This document shows positions 11,874 to 23,017 of a DNA stretch of 64,000 nt, in pieces. Within the stretch, counting starts at the first letter, position 1, and each line of letters starts with the position of its first letter. A program made the position numbers and the translations under genes. The stretch covers positions 53,179,601-53,243,600 of the forward strand of contig OZ023214.1 in NCBI GenBank assembly GCA_963995525.1, in the 5' to 3' direction. This DNA is from Escarpia spicata (Eukaryota; Annelida; Polychaeta; Sabellida; Siboglinidae). The notes beneath the pieces were generated by a model. The model was not told where the DNA came from and did no database searches. It saw nothing but the letters and a program-made list of their open reading frames with translations.

Positions 11874-12440
11874 AGAGGGAGGGAGGGAGGGAAGGAGGGA
11901 GAGAGAGAGAGAGAGAGGGGGAGGGAGGGAAGGAGGAGGGAGCGAGGAAGGGAGGGGTGGAGGGATGGAGGGATGGATTGGGCGAGGGAGGGTTTGAGGG
12001 AGAGAGAGATGGGGAAGGGGAGCGAATGAATGTGTGAGGGAGGGATGGATGGATGGATGGACGGAGGGAGGGAGGGAGGGAGGGAGGGAGGGCGGGAGGG
12101 AGGGAGGGCGGGAGGGAGGGAGGGTGAGAGGGAGGGAGGGAGGGAGGGAGGGAGGGAGGGAGGGAGGGAGGGAGGGAGGGAGGGAGGGAGGGAGGGAGGG
12201 AGGGAGGGAGGGAGGGAGGGAGGGAGGGAGGGAGGGAGGGAGGGAGGGAGGGAGGGAGGGAGGGAGGGAGGGAGGGAGGGAGGGAGGGAGGGAGGGAGGG
12301 AGGGAGGGAGGACGGAGGGATTGAGGGAAGGAGGGACGGAGGGACGGAGGGACGGAGGGACGGAGGGATGGATGGACGGAAGGACGGAGGGAGGAGGGAG
12401 GGAGGGAGAGAGGGAGGGAGGAGGGATGGATGGAGAACGT
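11815..12440. repeat. (GA)n and (GGGA)n purine tract, about 620 bp
   Basis: A pure GA run (about 11,824-11,870) is followed by imperfect GGGA/GAGG sequence, and then a nearly perfect (GGGA)n block at about 12,063-12,310, with GGAT and GGAC variants at both edges. The strand has almost no pyrimidines for 600 bp. The Ser/Pro/Leu frame on the minus strand (258 codons) and the Arg/Glu/Gly frames on plus follow from the repeat. Confidence 0.95.
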
Positions 12441-12866
12441 GAGTGAGTAAGAAAGAGGGGGAGGTCTCTTAATTATCTTCCTCCAAATATCGCCTAACAA
12501 ATACCAAGCTACCATACATTTTACAAGCATTCCGGTTTAAATAATCGGAATGACAAATAGTGTAATGTTGGCAGGTAAATATTTAGTCGAACGCATACAC
12601 GGATCGTGCGTCGCTGGTTGCTTGGAGGTGCCTGGGCGTCGACTCATCTATTGTCTCCGCTAGTCTGTACGGACAAAGAACCAAGTATGTTTCCGGTTGG
12701 CATACCTATAATTACATGGCGGCTTGAAGGACCAACAGACAAGTCAACTGTAGTGCACGTTCTACTGCCGGGTGTCTTCAGACACGTGTCAAAATCACAT
12801 CTATTATCTCTGTTACGTTACCGACTCAACTTGGGTAACGCATTTCTATAAACAAACAAAAACATT
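12441..12866. other. Unique spacer
   Basis: No recognisable gene or mobile element. One 81-codon plus frame has no family signature. Confidence 0.5.
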
Positions 12867-12973
12867 CAGCTACTTTACGGTGGTGTCCAGCTACTTTACG
12901 GTGGTGTCCAGCTACTTTACGGTGATGTCCAGCTACTTTACGGTAGTGTCCAGCTACTTTACGGTGGTGTCCA
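12867..12973. repeat. 21-bp minisatellite, 5 copies
   Basis: Five units of CAGCTACTTTACGGTGGTGT plus C, with single-base variants (GGTGATGTC, GGTAGTGTC). The array is young and nearly uniform. Confidence 0.92.
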
Positions 12974-15478
12974 GTATGTTTATTTACAACAACTGTGTTC
13001 ATTTATACGGTGCAGTGAAGTGGATCGTAAACACTATTGGCACTTTAGTCTAATAATAAGATGTTTTATCGAAGTTCATTAACTCTATGATAATGTCAAT
13101 AATAAGAATAGCAACAACAATAATAATATTATTATTATCATCATCAAGGATCTAACTATAATCGAGCTTGTGTGTGTGCGTGCGTGTGTGTATGTGCGCG
13201 TGAGTGCGCGCGGTGCTTGCGTGCGTGTGTGAACACTGATTCCTGTTCCAGACAAGCAAATTTAATCCGTGCGCATACAACAAACTACGTCAATTCTAGT
13301 TAACTAGTAACGAGCACGTACAGGCAGAATATGTTCACGCTACTAGTCCTGTATTTGAATGGGTGTCTAATACGTTGTATACTATTTGCGTATCGTTTAC
13401 AGTAGTTGGGCAATGCTCACTGTTTGAGGCTTTGGGGAAGAGTTTGTTATTGAACGCTGCCACCACCAGAATGTTCGAAGTCATGTGGCACTCGACAACG
13501 AAAGCGCTGGTGGGATGGTTTTTTAATATGTTTTATTCTCCTTTTATCACTGCAATCGACGACTAGCCACTGCTTACACGCTTGATAACCGAAACATCCA
13601 AATAGCCAAAGGGATACGTCTGACATACAGGGACTAAAATAAACTAGGACATATACAACCTTCGGGTAGATCTTTACAAGGCCACCCGTGTCAGGGTTAC
13701 GTCTGTGCTACGGCCGAGGTGTCGGAGTCGACATGTAAACAACAATGCCGGCAATCCGGCATGTAGTTGTCGACCTGCTTATAGTAATGGACCTGCTTAT
13801 ATTTAATAATCAGGGTGTTTCCATTGCCGGGCGAAATACAGGGCATTCATGGTTTATCTACAGTTATACATAATATAAATTGTTGTATCGTAAATTTATT
13901 TCAAACTATTCTTAGGTCATCTCAGATCATCGATGTCCTAATAAAATACTTTCATCTGGCCTCAGTCTCCACACCCCTTCATATGAAAGTTTATAAACAC
14001 AGATATGATAATATCAATATATTTAAACAAATCGGCCGATCTAAGTCGACTCACACTCTGTCATTTGCCTAAACATAGTATTAACTGATGAACGTTTACT
14101 TTTACTTTTTTATTTTACAGTTATCCCGAGAGCCAATCATTATCTTTACTCAGATTCGGGGTAAAGCCGCCTACCGGCGAACATTTCAAAGTCATGTTAT
14201 TCCCCAGGCAGTTTTGAGGGCGCACAAATTTCTGCCACATCACTGCGCCTGGATAAAAATCGTGGCTGATCACGTGACGGCATAAGACGAAGAACGAAAT
14301 GGTGCGATCATTTTCTTCGATTGTACGAACAAAGTGAGGGGGTGCGAAAGTCCGAAGCGTACAATATCGATGTCCAACGCCAGACGAAACTACATCTGAC
14401 CCCCCAACAAAACGAAATTAATTTCGTCTGATATCCGACATCGATATTGTGAGATGATCCCTTAGCTGTAGCGAAACGCATTCTATCCCTACTATGTAGT
14501 ATACACTATGTATCTACTTATCTGCTAATTAATTGTATTCTATTCACATGTTGCATAGCTCCAGTAAAGATGTCATAGTCACATGTACCTGCAGGACACT
14601 GTATGCCACATGGTCTTTACCTGGCTGTGTCAAATGACATCATACTCACGGTTTATTTCGCTGCAGGGATGTGTACCGTAATTAGCTTAACCATCGAACT
14701 GTATCACTGTCACTGACGTAGCTGTATTTTTACATCGTCAACTATCTACATCTACACAAGCTTAACACAATTGTATCATATTCAAAGAAATAATTTACCC
14801 ATCTAGACAACTAAATAATTATTTGGATGTACTAAAAGAAAGGGTAAACATTAGCTTGTTTTTGGCCTCTGAAATCAAACGTTGGTGGTCAGTTGCCATG
14901 TTCCCCGGTTCCCGCACACGAAGACACGACAAGAACATTTTCTCGTAGCGAGGACATCGCGTCAGACACGCTACTGTAGGCCGGACAGCAGGTTGATGTC
15001 ACCATAAATACCAACTTCTCTCATTCAGTGATCCAACTGAACATATTCGACGCATACAACGAAATTAACCAAACAAGAACATGCCTTGGAGATTAGGAAA
15101 CGAAACAGCAGATATGAAGAATACCATCAAAATACGATGGTCCCCATTACTAATATGTGGTTTTCATTTGAGAGAGGAGGAGACTCTGTGTTACATTGTT
15201 GAACGGAATCAAGCATCACACGGTGTTGTACGAGTGTACAGTACACAACGGCTGGCAGTGCTGGTATCAACTCGACGGTCACTACTGCGCTTCTCATTGG
15301 CTGGTGTTGCAGTGTGTAAGACGTTTGGGCCAATGAAAAGACGGCTTATTACAAACTATGTCGCTGGCCCGGCTGTAATGGCGAAGTGAGAACTTGTAAT
15401 GCTGTGAGTAAAATAGCTACATGTTTATAACGGTAAGAAGTCAACTAACGTTCGAATGTTAATTTGGCGTTATATAAC
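12974..15478. other. Unclassified unique sequence with minor simple repeats
   Basis: Contains an ATT/AAT-rich stretch near 13,100-13,145, an imperfect GT/GC tract near 13,170-13,230 and a 90-bp hairpin at 14,361-14,450. Open frames (up to 102 codons at 15,081-15,389) match nothing I recognise. Confidence 0.5.
14361..14450. repeat. 90-bp imperfect inverted repeat (fold-back)
   Basis: The left arm ACAATATCGATGTC (14,361) pairs perfectly with GACATCGATATTGT at the right end. Further in, CAGACGAAA pairs with TTTCGTCTG. The loop holds a second 16-bp palindrome, ACGAAATTAATTTCGT. It may be a small MITE; no convincing target duplication was found. Confidence 0.65.
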
Positions 15479-15602
15479 GGAAATAATACACCGTTTGTTG
15501 GTTTCACCCAGTGTTATCAGCCAGATAACAGTAACTCGTGCCTTCGGGTATCGTCACTGATAACACGCGAATGACACCAACAAACCGTGTAGTATTCCCT
15601 GA
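15479..15602. mobile_element. Possible fold-back MITE, about 115-125 bp
   Basis: The left arm reads AATACACC, GTTTGTTGGT and then TGTTATCAG (15,485-15,520). The right arm (15,557-15,596) is its imperfect reverse complement: CTGATAACA, ACCAACAAAC and GTGTAGTATT. The interior carries CAGATAACAGTAACTCGTG. Similar words (GAATAACACACGGTG, CCAGCCGGATAATAC, GCCGGATAACAG) occur at about 18,545-18,630 and may be a decayed relative. Exact termini and target duplication are unresolved. Confidence 0.5.
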
Positions 15603-15669
15603 ATCTACCTCATCGACATGACGTAACTAGCACACATTTTCTAATTTATCCACACGATTACCGAGTGCA

Positions 15670-15716
<47 letters not shown>
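15670..15716. repeat. (AT)n microsatellite
   Basis: About 23 uninterrupted AT dinucleotides between unique sequences. Confidence 0.95.
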
Positions 15717-15719
<3 letters not shown>

Positions 15720-16058
15720 TCGTCTCTCATACTTGCTTAACTACATTCCGCTACAGTACTGTTGGTCAACTAAATACTACGGGCAAGACATCTACATCAC
15801 GTGCTATGTCCATCCTCGGGCGCCAGAGGACGCTGCTGATTACATCAATCTCAATAACCCTGGCAGAACGCTTTGCAAAACGCTGAATTTAAACTAAGCC
15901 AATAATCTTGTTGCATTTCAAGATTCGACTGTTTTCATTTCGGCCAATCGTTGTTGTCATGAAATGTTCGGGAAGTGAAATGTTCGAACGGATAAATATA
16001 ATTATATTGAGATTTCCAGTAAAGTGCCGTTTGATGTGGGGTGCGAGCGTTTGTCTAC
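15717..16058. other. Unique spacer
   Basis: No recognisable feature other than the edges of adjacent repeats. Confidence 0.5.
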
Positions 16059-16355
16059 CCTGGATGCCACCGCGCGGCAGGACGGCCTGGTTGCCACCGC
16101 GCGGCAGGACGGCCTGGATGCCACCGCGCGGCAGGACGGCCTGGTTGACACCGCGCGGCAGGACGGCCTGGGTGCCACCGCGCGGCAGGACGGCCTTGTT
16201 GCCACCGCGCGGCAGGACGGCCTGGTTGCCACCGCGCGGCAGGACGGCCAGGTTGCCACCGCGCGGCAGGACGGCTTGGTCGCCACTGCGCGGCAGGACG
16301 GCCTGGATGCCACCGCGCGGCAGGACGGCCTTGTTGCCACCGCGCGGCAGGACGG
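16059..16355. repeat. 27-bp GC-rich minisatellite, 11 copies
   Basis: The unit is GCCACCGCGCGGCAGGACGG plus CCTGGTT. The invariant core CACCGCGCGGCAGGACGG alternates with a variable CCTGGTT/CCTGGAT/CCTTGTT linker; one unit has GACACC and one has GCCACTGCGCGG. Because 27 is divisible by 3, frames stay open on both strands (nonapeptide repeats such as VLPRGGNQA on minus and PPRGRTAWL on plus). Flanks give no start context, splice or family evidence, so I treat it as noncoding. CGCGCGG words make it very CpG-rich. Confidence 0.92.
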
Positions 16356-16619
16356 ACTCATACTGTGAACTTGTGCACATTGTAGGGTATTTGCCAGTCA
16401 ACTATTTGTAGATAACCACTACCCTGGCTTGCGAGTATGGCTATGCCGATTCTAAAGGAATGACACAGCTGCTAACAACAACAAGAGTGACGGTGTTGGC
16501 ATGACATGACTGTGTCGGCGTCAATGTCATGAGTAGCGTACAGGCCGACGGATCACCCAGGGACCACTGATAGACCGTCGACAGACTGACGACGGACTGC
16601 CGTCTCGGTTGGCTCGACT

Positions 16620-16745
16620 GTGAGGGGGGAGGGCGGAGGGCGGAGGGGGAGGGGGAGGGGGGAGGGGGAGGGGGAGGGGGAGGGGGGAGGGGGAGGGGGG
16701 AGGGGGAGGGGGAGGGGGAGGGAGGAGGGAGGAAGGGGAGGGGGT
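16620..16745. repeat. (GGGGAG)n G-rich tract
   Basis: Repeated GGGGGA/GGGGAG units over about 125 bp, with many runs of four or more G on the plus strand. This is a strong candidate for G-quadruplex formation. Proline-rich minus-strand frames are by-products. Confidence 0.93.
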
Positions 16746-17663
16746 ACTCGCCGCCGCGCCACCTATCATGGGAGGGTAGAAGACCATATGTCTGCCGTCC
16801 AATTGCACAAACCTTCAGTCAACAAAAACATTAATCGTCTCTTAAAATTTAGATTTCCACCGCCATTGACGCTCGCCACAAAAACAAACATTCACGCTCA
16901 CATTTAATTGGGGCAGAACCATACGTCAGCCCTCCCGGATAAATTCCAGGGGGGCAGCTGCCCCTTCCCCCCTCGTTTCCGAGTCTATGATGGAGGTCGG
17001 TAACAAGGACACCTTTAAAATGTTTCTCCTTTTTTGTTAAAATCGAATTGTAACTTCGCGCACAAGGTGGAGTGCTGGACTGACTTTTAGCATTCGTTTC
17101 AAAAAGCACAGCAATAGCGAAATGACAGTTTGACCGTGTCACATTGAGACCGTCAAACGGCAATCGTGAAACATAACAACATTTGTTTAATGGAGTTTTA
17201 CGCGTTCTGGAGCGGACAGTTTGCTGGTCGCATGCAGCCGACATAGCGCCTCGTTGCATTCATTCTCGTGTAGGTTTATTCGAGTAGTGGGACGGCCATT
17301 TTATGGCATTGTTGAGTTTTAGAAGAATCCACTTGTTATGCAGTGGTTTGTCTGTTATGGAGACAAAACCTTTATAAGTATAGACCATGGGAAATTGATT
17401 GTGGTGTGAACGGGTGCAGCCGCCTGAGGTGGGAATCTGTGGGATGCCTGTCACTCTGCCAGCTTCGCGCCTGCCGCTAACGAACAGTGTATAAACAAGT
17501 CAAGTATCGGGTTAATAGCCGACGTAAACGTCCGATTAATATACGAAGCACTCGTCACACGGCGGTGACTGTGCGCTTGTGCGTGCAAGGAACGCCAGAG
17601 GCACTCTCCGGTATCTCACGTTTAGTCGTAGACGGTAGCACAGGTGACCAGGGGTGACTGAGT
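16746..17663. other. Unclassified unique sequence
   Basis: Contains a 14-bp palindrome GGGGCAGCTGCCCC near 16,951 inside a G/C-run-rich patch (16,915-16,980). A 136-codon minus frame (16,849-17,259) has no family signature. No transposon ends resolved. Confidence 0.45.
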
Positions 17664-17785
17664 GTGGCACTGGTGGTACTGGTGGCACTGGTGGCACTGG
17701 TGGCACTGGTGGCACTGGTGGCACTGGTGGCGCGGGTGGCGCGGGTGGCGCGGGTGGCGCGGGTGGCGCGGGTGGCACGGGTGAC
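17664..17785. repeat. 9-bp minisatellite with two variant blocks
   Basis: About seven GGTGGCACT units are followed by five GGTGGCGCG units. The clean switch between variants suggests two separate expansion events. Open minus-strand frames (PPAPPA, PPVPPV or RATRAT patterns) come from the 9-bp period. Confidence 0.93.
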
Positions 17786-18973
17786 TCGGTGGAAGTGGTG
17801 AAGGGGTGCCACGGGTGGCAGTTGTAGAGGTGTGCAAGGGGTTGCAAGGGTAACTGAGGGTTGCGGGGTGGTGGCAGGGGATGAGTGGTTTATTAGAAGA
17901 GGCACATGATGGCACGGGTGGCGTGCAGTGGCATGCGGTGTTATGCGGTGACATGTGATGGCGACGACGGCTACGGCGGCGACGGCGGCGACGGCGACAA
18001 CAATATGTTTAATGCTGCAGAGGATATCTTACGATAGTTTGCCGATAACCTTATATAGTACTGAAGTGTTGATAGTATTGCAAATTGCAAACTTTTGTTG
18101 ATAAATGTTTAGTAACGTGTTGCGAATGTCGTCTGTGCGACACTCTGGGGTAGTTCCGTGTTTCGATGTTCGGCGACAAAAAACTATAGTCTATATCCTA
18201 CGTGGGGTCAATGATGCCAGCCGGCCCAACCACGGACCGGTGTGCTGCCATGTCATTTCTGTCGAATATTATCCAGAAAACTGTTTCTACAAACAAATAA
18301 ATTACGAGTTTTGTAAGTTATTTAAATCATTCACAGCTGATCAATGGACGGTTTAAGTGGAATCGTAGGAAGCACGCACACTTTTGCAAAGAACAGTGCG
18401 TAAATGTGCGCACACAGCCCCTGACAGTTACGGCGAATTGCGCACTTGTTGTCGTGTGCAGGACCTGCATATTGACAAAGATATGAAGCGAAATAGATAT
18501 GCCCTACTTTCAAAAATTAAACAGTTAATTTGCCGTTATGTAATGCGAATAACACACGGTGCGTGGATGTCACTCGACTCTTACCAGCCGGATAATACTC
18601 ACTCATCGACTGTTAGCTGCCGGATAACAGTCGTTCGTTCTCTTGTCTAACGTATGACAATTTAACAACAACATACCGAACATAGAAACATCGCGTATAC
18701 ATCTCTGCAGTAGGCTACACTACTTGAACAGAAATGAAATACGGCATATCTGAAGGCAGTAGAACGGTATCCAGTATGTCACCTGTACCGGTCTGGAAGT
18801 AAATTCCGGTCTAAAAGTAAGTTCCGGTTCCGTTTTGCGAATTACGTATACGTGTGTACATGCCAAAGCTTAGCGCCTGCTTTCGGTCAGCTTAAACACG
18901 TGTCTGCCGAAAGTATGCGTGACCCATTCATGTTATAGTTTGCGTTAATGTTACGCTTAGTTTTGTAATTGTT
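17786..18973. other. Unclassified unique sequence
   Basis: The first 200 bp continue as imperfect GGTGGC and GGCGAC-rich DNA (up to about 18,000). The remainder shows no recognisable gene. About 18,545-18,630 has weak similarity to the fold-back element at 15.5 kb. Confidence 0.45.
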
Positions 18974-19490
18974 TAAATGACACATATCTCAGTTTGGCAT
19001 GTATGAAGCTGACATTGTTTGTGTGATCTTGCGGGCCCATTGGGGGTGGTTTGTAGATTTATATTTTTTGAAATTCGTCGTGGGTGGGGATCCTGGGGGT
19101 AACACTTTTTAAATGACACATATCTGTCAGTTTGAAGCTGACATTTTGTGTGTGGTCTGGCGGGCCCATTGGGGTAGTTTGTAAATGTAGATCTTTTCGA
19201 AATACATCCAGGGGCTGGGGGTCTCGGGGAGGTCAGAATTTTTAAAAGGCACTTATCTCCTTTCAGTTTGTCATGTGTGGAGTTGAAATGTTGTGTGTGA
19301 TCTAGTGATCCCATCGAGGTAGTTTATAGATGTAGATTTTGTTCTCCAAAATTCGTTCGGGGGTGGGGGTCACAATTTTAAAATGGCACTTATCTGCGTC
19401 ATTTATGGGGCTGAGATTGTGTATGCAGTCTAGCAGATCCAATGGGGTGGTTCTAAATTCATCCGGAGGATGGGGGTCTTGGGATCATCA
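18974..19490. repeat. Four degenerate copies of a ~130-bp tandem repeat
   Basis: Copies start near 18,974, 19,111, 19,243 and 19,379. Each has AAATGRCACWTATCT, TCAGTTTG, GAAGCTGACATT, TGTGTGRTCT, GGGCCCATTGGGG, GGTTTGTAGAT and a GGGGGTGGGG-type 3' end. Divergence between copies is high, so this is an old short array or a fossil satellite. Confidence 0.85.
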
Positions 19491-19907
19491 TTAAAAAAAA
19501 AATTCCCGATGCAATTCCGGGTAACTCGACTATTTTTGTAATAATACATTTATGGAACCGAGTCATGCAATCATTATCATGTAAACGTGTATAATTATGT
19601 GTGAAATAACACTTCAAATAGTATTATCAAAAAAATATAAAATGCAAAACATGTCATTCATTTACGCAAATAAAAACCACGTAGACCTTTGTATAATCTG
19701 CAATGTTTACAACAAAACATTTCTTCAAATATGGTCTATTATAACGTTTAATCAGACAAGTGATCAAATCCAATTATTCAGCTCTGGTCAAGCGCAGATG
19801 TACTCTCCCTGTTCAGCACCGTGGGGAGCATATAGGTCAGTGGAATAATGCCACAGCAAACAAAATAATTAATTATGTAACTCAGTCGCCTCGGGCATCG
19901 AGCAATT
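19491..19907. other. Unique AT-rich spacer
   Basis: No recognisable feature before the 34-bp flanking repeat. Confidence 0.5.
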
Positions 19908-19941
19908 GGTCAAAGTTGATCGGTCACCTGAGGTCACGTTG
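19908..19941 (+). repeat. 34-bp direct repeat, left copy
   Basis: Begins GGTCAAAGTTGATCGG and ends GAGGTCACGTTG. It is identical to 22,984-23,017. It lies 15 bp outside the left target duplication of the 3.0-kb transposon, while its partner lies 26 bp outside the right one. Confidence 0.9.
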
Positions 19942-19959
19942 CTACTCACCACGGTGTAA

Positions 19960-20013
19960 AGGCCCGTTTACACGAACAACTAGTTGACAGACTAGTTGGC
20001 CAACTCGGTGTTG
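19960..20013 (+). repeat. Left 54-bp terminal inverted repeat
   Basis: Starts AGGCCCGTTTACACG and ends AACTCGGTGTTG. It differs from the reverse complement of the right TIR at three positions (two in ACAG versus GCGG, one in GGCCAA versus GGCTAA). Confidence 0.92.
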
Positions 20014-22900
20014 GAAAACAGCGGAAACAGCGGTGTCTTTAGCACAACAAGGTAACATGTACTTTACATTTTGCGTAAATTTGTTTCGATATTTTCTGCT
20101 GGGTCGAGACCAACGAACCAAGACGAGTCAACAACATAGTTTTGTCTAATCTATCTATTTCATGTAAATTGTCAAATTTATAAAGATATTATTTTTGCCG
20201 CCAACTGAATGGCTAGGGGACTAATTACCACAGTCATCTGTTGTGAAAACAACATCGCACTGTTCACACAAGACAAGCCTGCATAGGGGTCAGGCCAGTC
20301 CATGCAGGGGTTGCCCCCCCCCCTTCGGCCGTAAAGAGATCTAAATCTACGCCTTAGCATACCCGCAATAAACAGTATGCTAATTAACTTCATGGAAGAT
20401 AAAAACTAATATTTAAAATGTTATATTTTTAATGTGTAAGCCTAGGCTAGAATACATCGATACACAAAATAACCAGAATGTCAACAACGTAACAGTAACA
20501 TTTTATTTTAAACACTGCGACTTGGCAGTTGGGTGGATGTTTTTGTTTAAACCATCATTGACTCGTTGCACTAAACCATTATTTCGAAACATTTCTGTTG
20601 TATCGACACATAACTGTCAATTGACTTATTAATATGTTGCTTGTTTGGATATATATGTAATGTTTATCTGTTTTGTGTATCTTTGTATGCCAACAATAGT
20701 GTACAGTCCAAACATACACCACTACATACTAGCCCCCACTCTTGTTATTTTCTTCTGCTGATATGGAAAAGTTTCTGATGTAAAATTATACAATTAATTA
20801 AATTAATCATCTAGATCGAGTGATACTATATAGGGCTGGGTACAATTAGAACTGTCAATTACCCTGGTATACAGCATCATAATAATATATAAAAACTCAA
20901 TACAACTGTCCAAACAAAATAAGTGACTTGCCACAGCGAACCAGGTATTCAATCGCAACGGGCTATTCTGCACACCAGCTAAAATAGCTCTTTCTATGTC
21001 CAGTTTATTTTCCTCTACAAATAATCCAAACTAATAACAAACACAATTTACGAACCTGTAGATTAAAACTCAATGGACGAAGCGAATCAAAATTACCTAA
21101 TTTCTCAAAAGTATAGCTTTTTACAAAATTACTGCAACATAATGACTGATTTCCAGTTGTTTGTGTGTAGGATTGATTGAAAAAATATATTATTATCTTA
21201 TAAAGGAATATTATGTTAGCTTTGTACAATTACATTGTTATTGTAATTAACTAGAAATTACATAATTACAATAGAACCCAACTCTGGATATATTTATATC
21301 ATACAGCGGCTGTCATATGCATAATGCATTAAAAAAATATGTAATAAATTGCTTGCATAGTACTTTAACAAAATGCATTTGATTTCAGGTCAAAGAACCT
21401 GGATCGATCTACCGGAGAGTGGAGACAGACAAGTGCACATATGTATGATTATGACACTGAAGCTACAATATTCTATGACGATCAACACACTTCACCTGCA
21501 TGGATATAATATTATACACAGGGAATGCAAACTGTGGACACTGTAAACAGCAGAATTTACAGTGTCTTGTGACCAATTTGTATATGATTTTATGTTGATG
21601 TAACAGTAAAACATTGTTGTCCTGAGCCTGCAGGATTATGCGAACATTGATGCACTACATTGGCATAGATTGTGAGGCAGTGAACTGTGAATATTCCTTG
21701 GCTGACTGACTATGCGGGTCTATGCTTGAAATGTATTGCGAACAATCATCTTGTGCTTTGCACACAGAGGGAGTAATGTAGAAACTGTCGGCAGTCCTGC
21801 ATTTGACACAAGAGATGTCGGGTTCATCTACAAAATAATGTGAACATTCTATAAAGATTACCTGGTACTGCATATTGAAGTGCTGGATAACATTTTATGA
21901 AACATTTTAATCTTGCAGTACTGTACCTGCAGTGTGCTATTAACCAGTTATGACACAGCACACTATATTTGTTATTGTGTATGCAGGAAATTACAAGTAT
22001 CTCAGAATGTATAATAACATTTTTGTGCACAGTCTCCAGTAACATTGTTTGTTCTTCATAACAAAATTTTGCAGTCAATGGACACCAACTTACATAAATA
22101 ATATACTTTTCCAATAATTATTTCACCATCCATAGTCACTATGGAATATTATTTTTATATAATGTAAACATATTATTATTTGGTAGGGATTTAAACATGT
22201 TAAATACACATATTTGCATTATGTCTAAAGCCCAGGTTCTTGCAGAAATATACAAATATATTTTTAATCATGGAAGTTAAAGTACGAGTATGTCGAGTTT
22301 GCTTGCCAATTAGTTAATGTTGACTAATTAATTGAGTTATTTTAATGAGAAATGACAGGATGACGCATATTCAAATACACACAAACATAATATATGTTTC
22401 ATGCATATAATATACACATAATTGTAATAATACTTAATTATTGTATATTATTACATATTATAATAAAGATTAATAATGTAAATAGATCTTAGACATCAGT
22501 TCATTTGGCTGTCATCTTTAATTTAAGTCAGTTGCCATTGTTGTATCATGACATTTTATTGAAGTGCCTAGGATACAATTTGCGAGAAAACGCAGCATCA
22601 TTGGGCGACGGAAATTACCCAAAGCTTTCAGCACACAAAGGAAAATGCATCGTTATTGATAACATGGCCTGCTGATCCGCACACACAAATAATATGTTTC
22701 TACACACAACATTATGTGGTAAACAACGAAGCTACGTAACTCATTGACACGAGACTCTCCTGTCGATTTACTTTCTGTTCTTTTACCCGAGAGCTCAAAA
22801 TCGTAAGTAGTTGCAGTCGAGGTTAAGGTCGCAGTTGTTCGCTGTGCCGAGACATGTTACATGTGTAAACGCACACGTAAACGTTATCGGATCAGTTGGG

Positions 22901-22954
22901 CAACACCGAGTTAGCCAACTAGTCCGCCAACTAGTTGTTCGTGTAAACGGGCCT
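22901..22954 (-). repeat. Right 54-bp terminal inverted repeat
   Basis: On the plus strand it reads CAACACCGAGTTAGCC and so on to CGTGTAAACGGGCCT, the inverted counterpart of 19,960-20,013. Directly outside is TAA. Confidence 0.92.
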
Positions 22955-22983
22955 TAACTTAATCGTCGCGTACTTCTGGCAGG

Positions 22984-23017
22984 GGTCAAAGTTGATCGGT
23001 CACCTGAGGTCACGTTG
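22984..23017 (+). repeat. 34-bp direct repeat, right copy
   Basis: Identical to 19,908-19,941, in the same orientation, just outside the transposon. The bases around the two copies differ, so the identity stops sharply at both ends. Confidence 0.9.

Larger units (their letters stand above)
19957..22957. mobile_element. 3.0-kb DNA transposon with 54-bp TIRs, PIF/Harbinger-like, no transposase seen
   Basis: The element body is 19,960-22,954 and is flanked by TAA on both sides (19,957-19,959 and 22,955-22,957), a 3-bp target duplication of the TWA type typical of PIF/Harbinger. The termini start AGGCCCGTTTACACG and match for 51 of 54 bases on reverse complement. The TIR has internal palindromic words (CAACTAGTTG, ACTAGTTGG, CCAACTCGG). 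The interior is AT-rich. Its longest open frame is 96 codons, and none has DDE or helix-turn-helix features I can recognise. It is therefore probably a long non-autonomous derivative, or one carrying unrelated captured sequence. Superfamily assignment rests on the target duplication and terminus style only. Confidence 0.85.

Noticed and set aside
11754..12530. 258-codon Pro/Ser/Leu-rich minus frame
   Set aside because: Translation of the GGGA/GA purine tract.
16912..16985. Transposon terminus based on the GGGGCAGCTGCCCC palindrome
   Set aside because: No partner inverted repeat or target duplication was found nearby.
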